From positions 7,757,694-7,821,693 of the forward strand of contig NC_079369.1 in NCBI RefSeq assembly GCF_021018895.1: DNA of 64,000 bases. The letters run 5' to 3'. Shown one piece after another: positions 35,985 through 48,170 of this stretch; position 1 is the stretch's first letter, and the number at the start of each line of letters is the position of its first letter. The notes beneath the pieces were generated by a model. It was not told the DNA's origin, searched no databases, and saw nothing but the letters and a program-made list of their open reading frames with translations. This stretch comes from Seriola aureovittata (taxonomy: Eukaryota > Chordata > Actinopteri > Carangiformes > Carangidae). Made by a program: the position numbers and the translations under genes.

Positions 35985-38900
35985 AAACGTAGAGGCCCCG
36001 GAGCGCTGGTACCTCGCCCTACTCGGCTTTGCGGAGCATTTCCGAACCTCCAGTCCACCCAAAATTCGGCTCTGTGTGCACTGTCTCCAGGCTGTGTTTC
36101 AGTTTAAGCCTCCGCAGAGGATCGAGGCCCGGACACATCTTCAGCTGGGCTCGGTTCTCTACCACCACACGAAGAACAGCGAGCTGGCCCGCAGCCACCT
36201 GGAGAAAGCGGTGAGGGACGTTTGATCTGGGAAAGAGCGGGGATGCAGCGGGGAAAGGGACGATTGTAGGCCGCAGCAGCGAAAACAGCGAACGGCGGAA
36301 GTCTTTAAATAGCTGCCCATTCAGGAAGGCTACATTTTTGGAGAAGTTAAAATACAATATTTGTTAGTGTTGTATTTGGTCAGCTGTATTGTTTAGTATT
36401 CGTCCCGACACGCTTTCGTTCTTTCTCTAGTGTTAATCAAGTAAGCCGCTGTATGGGATTATTACTGCTTCATAAAGATTGCAAACACTGGTATGACGCC
36501 GCTAACATTTTCCATCTTTTGTTTTGCAGTGGTTTATATCGCAACAAGTCCCGCAGTTTGAAGATGTCAAATTTGAAGCTGCCAGCATTTTGTCTGAACT
36601 CTTCTGCCAACAGGTAAACCTTTTTAAAATAACGTTAACATTCATTATTTTCGTGAGGTTTAAGTGATGTTTGGTTATCTACATACATTCATCACTTCTT
36701 ACCATCAAGTGACCTCGACAGGGTCCTGGAAAGTGTTAATTTCATTGTGTTACATGCATGGTAGGCTGAACAATGTTGATCACTATTGATTATTAACTAT
36801 TGATCCTGCTATTGATCCTTGTGATCAATTTTCAGAATTTGGTGGACTCTGCAAAACCCCTGCTGCGCAAGGCCATCCAGATTTCACAACAAACACCGTA
36901 CTGGCACTGCAGATTGTTGTTCCAGTTGGCGGTATGTATAAGTATAAAAGTGTCCCGGTGGGGATGACATATTGTTTCACTCACTCAACTCATTTCCATA
37001 TGCTGGTACAGAAGTGTTTTTAAATTAGAGCAGATTCACAACAGCCTTAATTCAAATATGGTAACTAGTCTGAGAACAGTTTGCTCACACTTTCACTTTG
37101 TATGTTTTTGCTAGTCTTGACTTTGTGTCCAAACAGTAAGTGAGTCACAAGTGATGACACTAATTTTGTATTGTCTCTTTCAGCAACTTCATACACTGGA
37201 GAAAGACTTGGTGTCAGCATGTGACCTCCTGGGGGTTGGAGCTGAGTACGCCAGAGTGGTGGGCTCAGAATATACCAGGTAAATATCACTCAATCTACTA
37301 CTGATTGCATATTTAAGGCTTTTAGGGGTTAGTATATGACACCCCCAATTTCAATATTAATCTGAAGCACATAAAAACAAACTATTCCTAGCCCAAGTAC
37401 AGGTAATTTGTAATTTTTGAGTCTCAGTCTATCCGTTACACCCACAGTGATCCACTTTGCTTCTGTTTCTCTGTTCATGTAGAGGGGTTTGCCATTTTAA
37501 AGGCTATCTCAAACCAGATAGTGGGAAGTGGACTATGAAACTCTTGTACAGCAAGTCTGTTTTGTTGCTGACTTCTCAGTCCCTCTACAGAAGTGCAAGT
37601 GTCACAGAATATATGACACATCATGTATGTTTATCAAATTAGATATCCTAAACCTAAGATTTGTTAAGCTACTTCGCAAATTAAAATTTTGACCTGTAGA
37701 TAAAACTACATTTTCCTCACACTATCTTTTCATTGTGGGTTCAGACAAATCACATACACAAAACATCACTGAGTTCGCATTGATTAGAAAATAATGAATT
37801 CTCATTTTTTACATTTCATTCAACATAAAATGTTGCTGTTGTAAAATTTTTGTGATAGACACATTTTACCAGCTCTGAGAAAGTACATTTTAATATGAGG
37901 TTGTCTTTGATCTGTCCGCTTGCTTCAATGCAACTGTGGCACAAAGTGTTTACAAATGTTGACTGAATGTAAGAACTTCAGAGGGAAAAACTGACCTGAT
38001 GTTTTTGCTTTTTTTAGGGCGTTGTTTCTCCTTAGTAAAGGAATGGTGAGTCTTCTGTTATACTTCACTTTATGTGTGCTGTTACACCATAATAGTATTT
38101 GACGCTTATATTTCTTCCCAACACAGTATTACAATTTTTCCTCCTTCTTTATGTGACTGTACAGCAAAAGCATAATAACACTTATATATACACACCAGTA
38201 ATGGTGCCACCATTTAAGTTAAAATTAACAAAAGCAACATCAAATTCTGTAAATGTTAATTTGGGTGATGTTTCTTCTTTTTTTAGTTGCTGCTAATGGA
38301 GAGGAAGCTCGGGGAGGTGCATCCTCTGCTCACACTGTGTGGAACTATTGTTGAAAATTGGCAGGGAAATCCGATCCAGAAGGAGTCCCTCAGGGTCTTT
38401 TTCCTCGTCCTACAGGTCACACACTACCTGGATGCTGGACAGGTAGGGAATCCATTCACGAAGAGTTAGAAAAAGTAGAGTTAAGTTGTAGGGGTTTAAA
38501 TGACACAGTGTCTATTAACATATGGGGGTCAGCATGCATGCTTATATTGGTCTTGGGGATATAGAAAGGATGTCTGGGTGTAAAAAGCTACCGTGAGGTA
38601 AGAAATAATTGTTTATCGTGTCCCATTTCTCCCCAGGTGAAGAGTGTGAAACCGTGTCTGAAGCAGCTACAGCAGTGTATCCAGACCATCTCTACACTCC
38701 ATGATGATGAGATTCTGCCCAGCAACCCAGCTGACCTCTTCCACTGGCTGCCCAAAGAGCACATGTGTGTCCTCGTCTATTTGGTAAGGCCACTTCCCTC
38801 TTGCAAAACTTGCATATAGCCTCTTTAAACAACACCCTGCCTCTCACTTGCAAAATCATATATTTACACCATGGGACTTACAAAAGTTTTTGTTTTTTAT

Positions 38901-41900
38901 CATGCACTTTATTAGGAATTTGTTTACGGTTTTAAATGTATACTTTTTTTTTTTTTTGTAATTTTTCAGGTGACAGTCATGCACTCCATGCAAGCAGGCT
39001 ATCTGGAGAAAGCCCAAAAGTACACAGACAAGGCTCTTATGCAACTAGAGAAACTAAAAAGTGAGTTATCCCACTTCCTGTGTGTTTCTAAGAAAAATCA
39101 ACATGAATAAGTAAATTATAAGTAATTGTGTTTTTTGAACAGTAAAACACATCTTTGCCATTTCTTTGTGGACATTTTAAAAAATATATCTTCATGTTTC
39201 AGTGTTGGACTGCAGCCCCATCCTCTCTACCTTTCAAGTCATTTTACTGGAGCACATCATCATGTGTCGACTCGTCACGGGCCACAAGGCCACTGCATTA
39301 CAAGAGGTAAATTGTTTCTGTTTTCATGGTCAGTTATTGGGTTTTGTTGTATTTGATTTGTGACAATATGCGAAAGATGCAGTCTAGCAAAATCCAACAG
39401 CATGAAGAGCTCAGTTATGTAGCATCTCACAAAAAAGTGCAACTATTTCCCTGCTTCAATGGGCATGTGAAAGTGAACACTGGCTCTCTGTTCTGTCTGC
39501 CCAGATCTCACAGGTGTGTCAGCTGTGCCAACAGTCCCCCAGGTTATTCACCAACCATGCTGCTCAGCTTCACACGCTTTTAGTGAGTATTTTAAACATA
39601 AACCATCTTTCACAATTGTTTGTAGAACTGTGCTTGTCAGAAAGTTAAAAAAAAAACACAGAAAGTTGGAGGACATGGCTAAATACTAAAACTGTTATTT
39701 TCCTATAATGTTGACTGAAAACAAATGTAATTAAGAAATATTTTTAGTGGTAATCTTTCTGTTTTACTTTTTTGAATCACCCTACATTCATAACTATGAA
39801 TTTATTGTTTCAAAATGCTTTCTCATTCAAAATACTCTGACCTTAAAAGAACATACTTTTAAGGAAACATTTTCAGCAGAAAAGCAAATGATAAAAACAG
39901 ACAGCTAGCATGTTAGCAACAGTAAGAAAATCATTTTTATTACATTTTCATTGAATGAATAAACAAACATTGAGTATCAAGAGGCAAGAACCGAACTAAA
40001 CTATAATTAAACACATATCGATATAAGAATTTTAAACAATGGTAAAACTATGAAACTTTAGTAAACATGTCAGGAACACCAAAACACAACAAGTGACATC
40101 ACTAATAGTCAATCTAACGCATGTCTTTCCTCCTGCTCTTGCCATATCCCAGGGTCTGTACTGTATCTCAGTGAACTGTATGGATAATGCAGAGGCACAG
40201 TTCACTACGGCCTTGCGGGTGAGTACGTTGTGATTTTGGTGCATCTCCTCTGATACTGTCACCAGTATCTTCTTCTCTCCTCTGGTTTACACTCCCCTTC
40301 TTCTGCTGTCGTCTTAAACGTGTCTGTATTGTTGTTTGTGTTCCAGCTCACCACACACCAGGAACTGTGGACGTACATTGTAACCAACTTGGCCAGTGTC
40401 TACATAAGGGAAGGAAACCGACACCAGGAGGTCAGTAAAAGTAATAGTGGGTCACGTCTTTAAATCACAACAGTGTAATGTAGAATCACTTCCAAAAGAA
40501 GCGGTTAGTGTCAACTATATTATTACTGTGGTTTAATTTTTTTATTCATCCTTACCAAAATATCAGCATTGTGAATGGCTTGTCACAGATATATTGATAT
40601 TGGCAAATCTATTGGTCAAGAGTAACAAGAAAATGTCAAATACTCATTTTATTTTATGGTAATGTAAAAACAGTGTTGCCATTACATAGTTTGTCCACCA
40701 GAGAGCACTTATGCTTATTTTTCATTTGTAAAATGTCCCAAACCATACAGTGCTTTGATATCCAAATTTGAGTGATCCTTATCTAAGGTCTAAGTAAACG
40801 CGCAGAGTTTGAAGTAACCTTTGGGGAAAAGGACACTCTAAAAGCTGTGAACATATTTCCTTTGTGTTTGTTCTGCAGCTGTACAGCCTCCTAGAGAGAA
40901 TAAACCCAGACCATAACTTCCCAGTAAGGTAAGAAGCGTGAGGGTTCCTAAAATATGCATATGTTGCAACAACACTTTAAATTAAAACAATGCTTTTTGT
41001 TAAAACAACTTGGTCTTTGTCTTTGATTCAGCTCCCACTGCCTCCGCGCTGCAGCCTTTTACATCAGGGGACTCCTCTCCTTCTTTCAAGGACGCTACAA
41101 CGAGGCCAAGTATGACAAAATTTAAATGGACTCGTGCAAACACACCTACAGGTCCACCCCGCACTCATACATATTTATATGTTTTTGTGTTGCAGACGTT
41201 TCCTAAGGGAAACCCTGAAGATGTCTAATGCTGAGGATCTGAACAGACTGACTGCCTGCTCTCTGGTTCTGCTGGGCCACATCTTCTATGTACTGGGAAA
41301 CCACAGAGTAAGACCAAATGCATGACAAATGGGTCTCATATTTGCACTAAAGCTAATTTTATATTCATTTTACACTTTTTGGGCTATGAATTGAGTGTTT
41401 ATAACAGGTGTCATAACAACCAGGTCACCAGAGCAGAACATTTTTCCTTATCTCATTTAATTGACGGGTAACGAGGTAAGACAAAATGTTCTGCTTATCC
41501 AATCTCTTCTTGTTTACCTTCTTGATGTGCAAGTGGTGCCTCATTTATAAAGCCAATTATACATTCTTCCCAAAAAAGAAGAACTGTACACTGATAAATT
41601 ATTTGGTTTTGTATGACTGCCCATCACTTTTTATAATAAATCACAGTGAACTTGAACTGATTTGCCTTTACGCAGGCCTCATATCCCAGTATGCCAGCTC
41701 CTACAGTTGATCTACATCTGTTGGTTGATACAGAAATGTAATGAGTGGCAGCATGTCACAGCAGCAGTGAATGAAGCCACCTCAGGGGAGCTGGGGAACT
41801 CTTTTAATGCCTACAATGTTTATAAATAAGGCTTCCAATCTGTGCTGTTTCCACCTTTTTTATTGTTTGCCCTCTTCTCCTTCAGGAAAGCAACAACATG

Positions 41901-42551
41901 GTTGTACCTGCCATGCAGCTGGCCAGCAAGATCCCTGATATGTCTGTTCAACTCTGGTCTTCAGCACTGTTGAAAGGTACATGATGACCTCCTCCCTTAA
42001 CTCGTGAACCATTATTTATGTTCTGTCACATGTAAACATTCAAATGAAAGCACAAACTTTTCCTGACCTTTTACTGTGGGAATACTTGACTTTGCCATCA
42101 CATTTGAAGCACAAAATCTTTTTTCTCAAGATACAAGCTGTGGTCAAAGGTAGATTTTGACAATGTGTTATGCTTGCAGACTTGAACAAGGCCCTTGGGA
42201 ACACTATGGATGCCCATGAAGCAGCCCAGATGCACCAGAACTTCTCCCAGCAGCTGCTGCAGGACCACATCGCTGCTTGCAGCCTCCCTGAGCATAATCT
42301 CATCAGTGTATGTCATGCAGATTAACGTGTTTTTCAAAGTTTACATATTACTCTCCATTATCTCTTCTCACTCTAGTACCATGTTGGATTTACATATTTA
42401 GACGTTCATTATATTGCGTCTATTTCTGTGTCTGTGCTGTTGTGCCGAGATAACAGTATTTCTCTCTGTTTTCCAGTGGACTGATGGCCCTCCTCCTGTC
42501 CAGATCCAAGCCCAGAATGGCCCCACCACCAGCCTCGCAAGCCTGCTATGA
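35977..42551 (+). CDS. mau2: MAU2 / SCC4 sister-chromatid cohesion factor (complete CDS, 18 coding exons)
   Basis: Exons: 35977-36210, 36530-36613, 36836-36931, 37184-37278, 38018-38045, 38287-38442, 38637-38783, 38970-39060, 39203-39306, 39505-39582, 40153-40218, 40347-40430, 40879-40928, 41032-41109, 41196-41307, 41886-41976, 42180-42307, 42477-42551. They sum to 1797 nt, 598 residues plus TGA; I recall human MAU2 as 613. Every junction is GT-AG and the frame holds throughout. The sequence is nearly the vertebrate MAU2 sequence, for example [15 protein letters not shown] (79-93), [20 protein letters not shown] (261-280) and the C-terminus SLASLL. The family folds as a TPR-like helical superhelix that wraps the N-terminus of NIPBL, forming the cohesin loader on chromatin. 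The fifth coding exon is only 28 nt. The start ATG is the only one upstream of the conserved [12 protein letters not shown] segment in good context. No frameshift or missing exon is seen. Confidence 0.98.
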
Positions 42552-43815
42552 GGAACCCTCTGTCTCACATATCACAGTAGCTGGTACATTACCACAAGCA
42601 ACAGACTGATGCCTAACAACCTGCTATCAGACTACTGTAGCTGAGGTTTGAGAGGATTTTAACAGGTGACATACTTTGAGCCTTCTCTTTATTAGCTTCT
42701 CAAGATTGCTTCCTGATTGTCTGCTATTACATTTTTAATTACAACTACTGTTGTACATGTATTTCATCCTCCCTGATGGCATGGATGCTTACAGGGTGTA
42801 GGGGCAAGGTTGGACTCTTGATTAGAGTAGTGAAGGACACGCAGCGACTTGGAAGAAGGCTTCTTTGCCTCTGATATAGAGAATCCTTCTCTACATTCGA
42901 CAGGTTTCTTTTCCATTTGTTGGAAAAACAATGGGGTAGATAGGTGGGCAGTAAAGAAATGTAGAAGAAATTAATTTATTCATGTTGATATTTTTGTAAC
43001 TGTTGGTAAATATTTTACATCTTGCCTTTTTTGTATGGATGCTGTTTTTCTTTTCATGCATGGAAGTTACTGATGTGGACTCCCTGTACAATAGTTTCTG
43101 ACCTGGGTTTCTAACATTAAATTCTTGGTAGATAATTTTTGCACAAAATCCATATTAGAAAAAATAGAGACCTCTTGTAATATATTTTCACAGAATAATC
43201 AGTTGAACAGTTGGCAGTGTACATTATTTTGGGACAGTGCACAATCAACTGTGTGCAGTTCTTCCTTTGACCAGAAGATGCCTCTGTTGGGTCTGTTAAT
43301 GAGCAACGTTTAATTACTTTTGGATTTTATATCATTTCGTGGCTATGAGGGTTGCCACATACCTTTTTAAAAAAATACACACACACATTTAACTGATGTA
43401 TTTTTTTGAAGTTCCATAATATATGAATCCCTGTTGATTTATTAATTTTTACAAATTGTGTTTAGACTTTTGGAGCTCACAATAATCTTCAGATATTCAA
43501 AAAGTGAATTTATTTTATTTTGTTATATTTTAATTTGTCCTGATAGATCTAAATGGTTTCTTTACAGTATGTTTGTATAGATTCATCACTTGTTGAACCT
43601 TTATTGTACAGTGACTTTTTATAAAGTCAATTTAGTAAAGTGTGATATGTATTTTTAGCTATCCTATGTAGAAATCTCAATGCTTGGTATTTAAGGCACT
43701 CTGTAAGGACACAGTTTAAGCTTGAGTACTAGCCATATTCTATCCAATGCCTACGTTTTTAATGCTTATGTTGTTTTCAATAATTTTCCAATAAAAATAT
43801 GATTGAAAGTTTGTA
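42552..43815 (+). other. mau2: mau2 3' UTR
   Basis: AT-rich, non-coding and contiguous with the last coding exon. It extends to the poly(A) signal near 43790. Short ORFs in it are not conserved-looking. Confidence 0.7.
43790..43795 (+). terminator. mau2: mau2 poly(A) signal
   Basis: Canonical AATAAA about 1.24 kb after the stop codon. It is followed by a T/G-rich stretch (GTTTGTAATTAACTG) suitable as a downstream element. Confidence 0.65.
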
Positions 43816-46000
43816 ATTAACTGATTTCCCTTTGACTTTGTAGACATAACAGTTGAGTGTATTGAATCAGTTGTGTTGGGTTTTATGTTTAAGCTGGTTT
43901 AGGGCCTGTATGTATAAGAGATATGCTCAGTTAATTATGTTGATTGGACAGGCACTATCTACATACATACAAGCCTAACCAAGCCAAACTGAGCTACTCA
44001 TCCTACTCATTACGTTCGGACATGGTAAACACTGCAAAACAATGGGAAAGAAACTGAGTGAATACTAGTGGCTGTATGATGCATAAATCACCAACTACTG
44101 TGGTAGTTACACCAAGAGTTAGTGGTGAGCATGTCTTACAAGCAGTCTTCAGGTGGTGCTAGAGTTTTTAAGGGTATCCACATTGTTAAAGTCTATATAC
44201 TCTTTAATTCTTTTTAGTTTAACTTTCTGTACATTTATTAAAAACAAGAACCAACACTTATGGAAGAAAATATATAAGGATTTTAAAGTCTACATAAATA
44301 TATGTGACCGGAATGTACCATCAAAATCATTCCAGTGTACGACTAAGTCAGTTGTTAATTATAACTGAATTTATGTATTTCCAAAACAATTTATAAAGTG
44401 TCATTTGTCATGAAATGATGCAGTTGCAAATGTGTTATCAAAAAAGAGTCAACAATTAACGGTTCAGTTGCTTAATTTGAGAGTGTAATGTTTGACTCAC
44501 TCCAATCTCAGATCTTGTGCTCTACTGGGACGTGTTCACAAGATCTATTAAGATATCGGTTATGCTAGTTCTCATTCCAGCCTTTGTCAAAGCGTAAAAC
44601 AACTGTCCTGTTAAGTAAAGAGTCCCTCCTCTTCCTTTTTTTTTGTCTTGTTATGTAGGGCCAAGACAATGATTAGGGTTGCTCAATGGGAAAGCATTCA
44701 TTTGCACCACTCAGAAGTGCATTATGGGACAGTAAACTAAGTCTACTCTACACTCAACCTTTTATGTATCCTCTGGGGTCAACTGAACAAATACAAAGCA
44801 GACCCTGGACTGCTATGATCCAGTATGTAGCTGTCCCAGTGGCAAGGACTTCTGTGCTTCACCTCCATTCATGCACTCGTTCAGTATGGAGAGGTGAAAA
44901 TTGAGGAAAGGGCTGCTGCTCTCATGCCACCTTTGCTACATGAAGCAAGCCCCGTGGAGCAGCTTGAATAGAGACAAAACTCAGAACACTCCCTCCATGT
45001 TGTAGTTAAGGATGCCAGAATCGTCTGCATTGTTATCTCCCTGGCTTGAACCTCTACAAGGCTGTCTGACTGCAGGTGGAGGTGATAAACTCAGCTTCAA
45101 AGGTAATCATGGCAGTCTGAACATCTCTGCTATTAGCCAAGATACTGGAGGTTTCAGTTAGTGAGGATAACCACAGGAATTCACAAAATCACAAGCTGTG
45201 CCTACAGAAGTGACCTGGCATAGTTACCAAGTTGTGTAGTCCAGTTATGTCACATGATGTGTTTGTGTGTCTGGGTTGACTGGGTAAACAATGGTACACA
45301 ATGGCAGGTAAGGAAGTAGCTGAGTAAAAGAAGGCACTTTATGCACATGTGCATGCACACACAAACCATATGCACATATAAGGAATACTGTATGTGAAAA
45401 GTAAACACATCCCAACAGGAGACACTCACATGACATTTAACATACTGTCCTGGTAAATATAATATGCAAAATGTGAGTTTTTTCATGAGAACAAATGTTC
45501 TAAAATACACAGAATAAAGACCATATGGACTACAAAGCACAAAATAAAGGAACACATGTATACACCTGTGACCAACTACATTATCATTGATAGAAATTAA
45601 AACACCTAAAATGAAAGAGTTAAATGGATACATCACTTTTTATGTTTATCTTTGTTTAATATGCGTGTGTGAAAATCTTATAATCATAATCCTTTGTTTT
45701 ATGTTTTAGGTCCAGTATGCATGAACAGAGAAACTGAAACGTTTCTTTGACAAGCAAGCACAACATTGTCACACAAGTTTTCAGTGAAAACACTACAGGA
45801 TCAGACTACATTTACAATAGGTCATCATACAATGAAATTGTATTATTTACTCTTTAAATTGGATTCGTGCAGGAGTTAAGTTCCCATGCAATAACTGCCC
45901 TGCCCTTGTTTGTGCTGTCCCTATTTCTGCAGTACTTCCGTCTAATAGTTCCAAACGCAGCATTTTCCCTCTAGCTCAGCAGTTGGAAACTTAACATTTC
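43816..46000. other. mau2-gatad2a intergenic region
   Basis: About 2.2 kb between the mau2 poly(A) signal and the presumed gatad2a first exon. I see no coding exon, RNA gene or recognisable transposon. A few short ORFs on both strands lack any family signature. Confidence 0.5.
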
Positions 46001-46019
46001 CGAGGTGTGTATGAACGCA

Positions 46020-46181
46020 GCATGACGCCGCCTGTGGTGGCTCATTACATTATCTGGCAACCGGAGTGGCAGCGGACAGAAGAGAGGGGATCCCCGGGAT
46101 TTTTACACCGAAGCCAGCTAAATACCGACACCAAACATCTGAAAATCGCGGGGGAACTCGGTTAAGCTCCTCCTAGACTTC
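46020..46181 (+). other. gatad2a: Probable non-coding first exon of gatad2a (5' end approximate)
   Basis: A GC-richer stretch with several CpGs ends in GACTTC followed by the optimal donor GTAAGT at 46182-46187. It is the only promoter-like stretch I noticed between mau2 and the gatad2a coding exon, on the same strand. The coding exon at 62453 has an acceptor upstream of its ATG and therefore needs an upstream exon. The transcription start is not determined. Confidence 0.5.
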
Positions 46182-46254
46182 GTAAGTTCATGTATTTCAT
46201 CATCATATGAACTAATCCATTATTTTAATTTTCAATTAAATTATGACGACGAAG

Positions 46255-46930
46255 GAAGTTTCTCTATCGGTGTTAGCTCAGCTAACGTAAGTTAAGCTAG
46301 CTAGCATAGCTTGATCGCAGCTAACGTGCAAGGTAACAGTGTGTGTGTCGCTCAGCGGCACACATACACCTACCGAGCACTGACTGCCGGGAACAAACCG
46401 CCTCAAAAAGTCGAGCAATATTGAAAGTAACTTCCTCAACAAACTTGTTTAAAGATGCTCTAATAGTAAGATATATTGTAAGTTGTTTATTTTCAATTGT
46501 ATATATCGAAGCGATGAAACTCTTAGAGAAAGTGGTGCTTTTCTGTACATAATTAACGCTCGATTATTTGTGAATAAATTTAGCGACTGTCTGTCTGGGC
46601 AGACGAGTGTCCAGGGAGTTAGCGTTAGCAGGCTAACTTAGCTCGATAGCTAGCCTGTTAACACTAGCGGCTCAGTGAGACGGGGTCAGTTTCATTGTCT
46701 GTCTTGTATCGCTATTTGGACGCAGACCGACATCAAAGCTTAAAATCATAATTCATATCATCATATTTAAAGGAGCGTGTGCGCTAGTGTCCAGTCACTG
46801 TCCTTGATTCCGCGTAATCGCTGATAACCACAACTGGCTGTTAGCTCCCTTTAGATAGCCACTGGTTTTGTAGCCGGACAGATGGACAGGTTGTTGTTGG
46901 CAAGCCAAGTTAACGTTAGCATAGATAGCC
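46255..46930. repeat. Clusters of GCTAAC/GTTAGC/GCTAGC words downstream of the gatad2a first exon
   Basis: GTTAGCTCAGCTAACGTAAG and AAGCTAGCTAGCATAGC (46272-46309), AGCTAACGTGC (46319-46329), GCGTTAGCAGGCTAACTTAG with GATAGCTAGCCTGTTAACAC (46622-46665), and TAACGTTAGC (46911-46920). These self-complementary words recur in fish genomes; a function is not known to me. Confidence 0.6.
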
Positions 46931-48152
46931 TGTTGTTGTTGATGGGTAAGTTGGAAATAGGTAGCAATTCTTTACGGTAAAGTTGGCTCACTAAAGTTTT
47001 TTAGCACCATAAACAGTATTGCCACCGGTTAGTGCAAAGCTGGCCGCTTTCCTAGCTGTGGATGGGTATGATTATGGCTTTATGAGCCACTGATCTCAGA
47101 ACTTTGTCAGATTAGCTCAACCGTGAAAAGCCTTTTTATGGAGGCGTAATGGTGGACGGTTGTGCCTCCGTCGGAGTGAGTGTCTGTCTGTCCACCACGG
47201 GTTAGTCGCTATTACCTACGTCAGACCATAAATAACCAAATGCCTACTTTGTGTTTGTACCAGAATATCAGTGTTAATTCACCACAATCAAATCCCATTA
47301 ATCTCGTAATGTATGTAATGAGATGTGTTACTTTAGAGTATAGAAGTATGCCCTATAACTACTATAACGATGATTTCCCACTGAACTCAAACGTATGAAG
47401 GCATTCCTGTGGTTTTAATCATTTGATGTTACTTGTGAGATTTCCTGTTTGTAAGGTATATCTGAATTATTTAGGCTTGCGATGACTGTTGGGGCTCTGC
47501 ATTTAAAGATTCATTTAGACAGTTACCTAAATCTACAGCAAGTTATGAACCGTGGGTTATGTTGTTTGAGTGGACACTTCAAGTCAGTATTCAACTGTCT
47601 TTGAGGTGTGTTTAAACTGAACAGCAGTGTTTATATCCCTACCTCTGCTGAGCAAGTGCCCTCCTTTTAGAGCAAGCAGACAGTTGGCACCCTTGGCTAT
47701 TGATGGGGGACACATGTCGCTTCGCATTTTATGATGGGCCTTCGATTTGCCTGAGGAGGGGTGCCTCTTATGAAAACCCTCCTGAGAGTGATGTGACCAG
47801 ACAGGCATGACTCGAGATCCACTCTTATTCTGCTGCATCAGGACTGAAACTTTTTAAAGACACATCTGTTTTTTCCATGACACTGTATTTTTTTCAGCTT
47901 TTGTCATAAGTAAGGCTCAAAGGAACCCTGCTTATTGTTGCCATTGTTAAGTTTATTATTGTTATATTAGCCTTGGTATTTGCAGGTCCATTCTTCTGGA
48001 ATTTAATCTTGCTGTAAGTGTTTTTTCAGTTGTGCTGAGTTACAACTTGTGCTGTTCAACTTTAATGCTGAGCCATGGGCATGAAAGTGAAGGATCAGAT
48101 TAAATTATTTTTTACATCCAATTTATGATTGTTATGTTAATGTCTCTAAATT

Positions 48153-48170
48153 GGGGGGGGGGGGGGGGGG
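48153..48170. repeat. G18 homopolymer in gatad2a intron 1
   Basis: Eighteen consecutive G between TTCTCTAAATT-like sequence and ACTAG. Confidence 0.9.

Noticed and set aside
34572..42551. Possible GC donors or lost exons in mau2
   Set aside because: All 17 introns between coding exons are GT-AG and every exon length fits the reading frame, so no anomaly exists.
44680..45220. Moderately GC-rich block with short ORFs between mau2 and gatad2a
   Set aside because: Looked like a possible terminal exon of another gene, but no frame shows conserved residues and no poly(A) signal or splice site clearly bounds it.
48153..48170. G18 run as a G-quadruplex regulatory element
   Set aside because: A single homopolymer without flanking G-tracts; more likely simple replication slippage or assembly noise.
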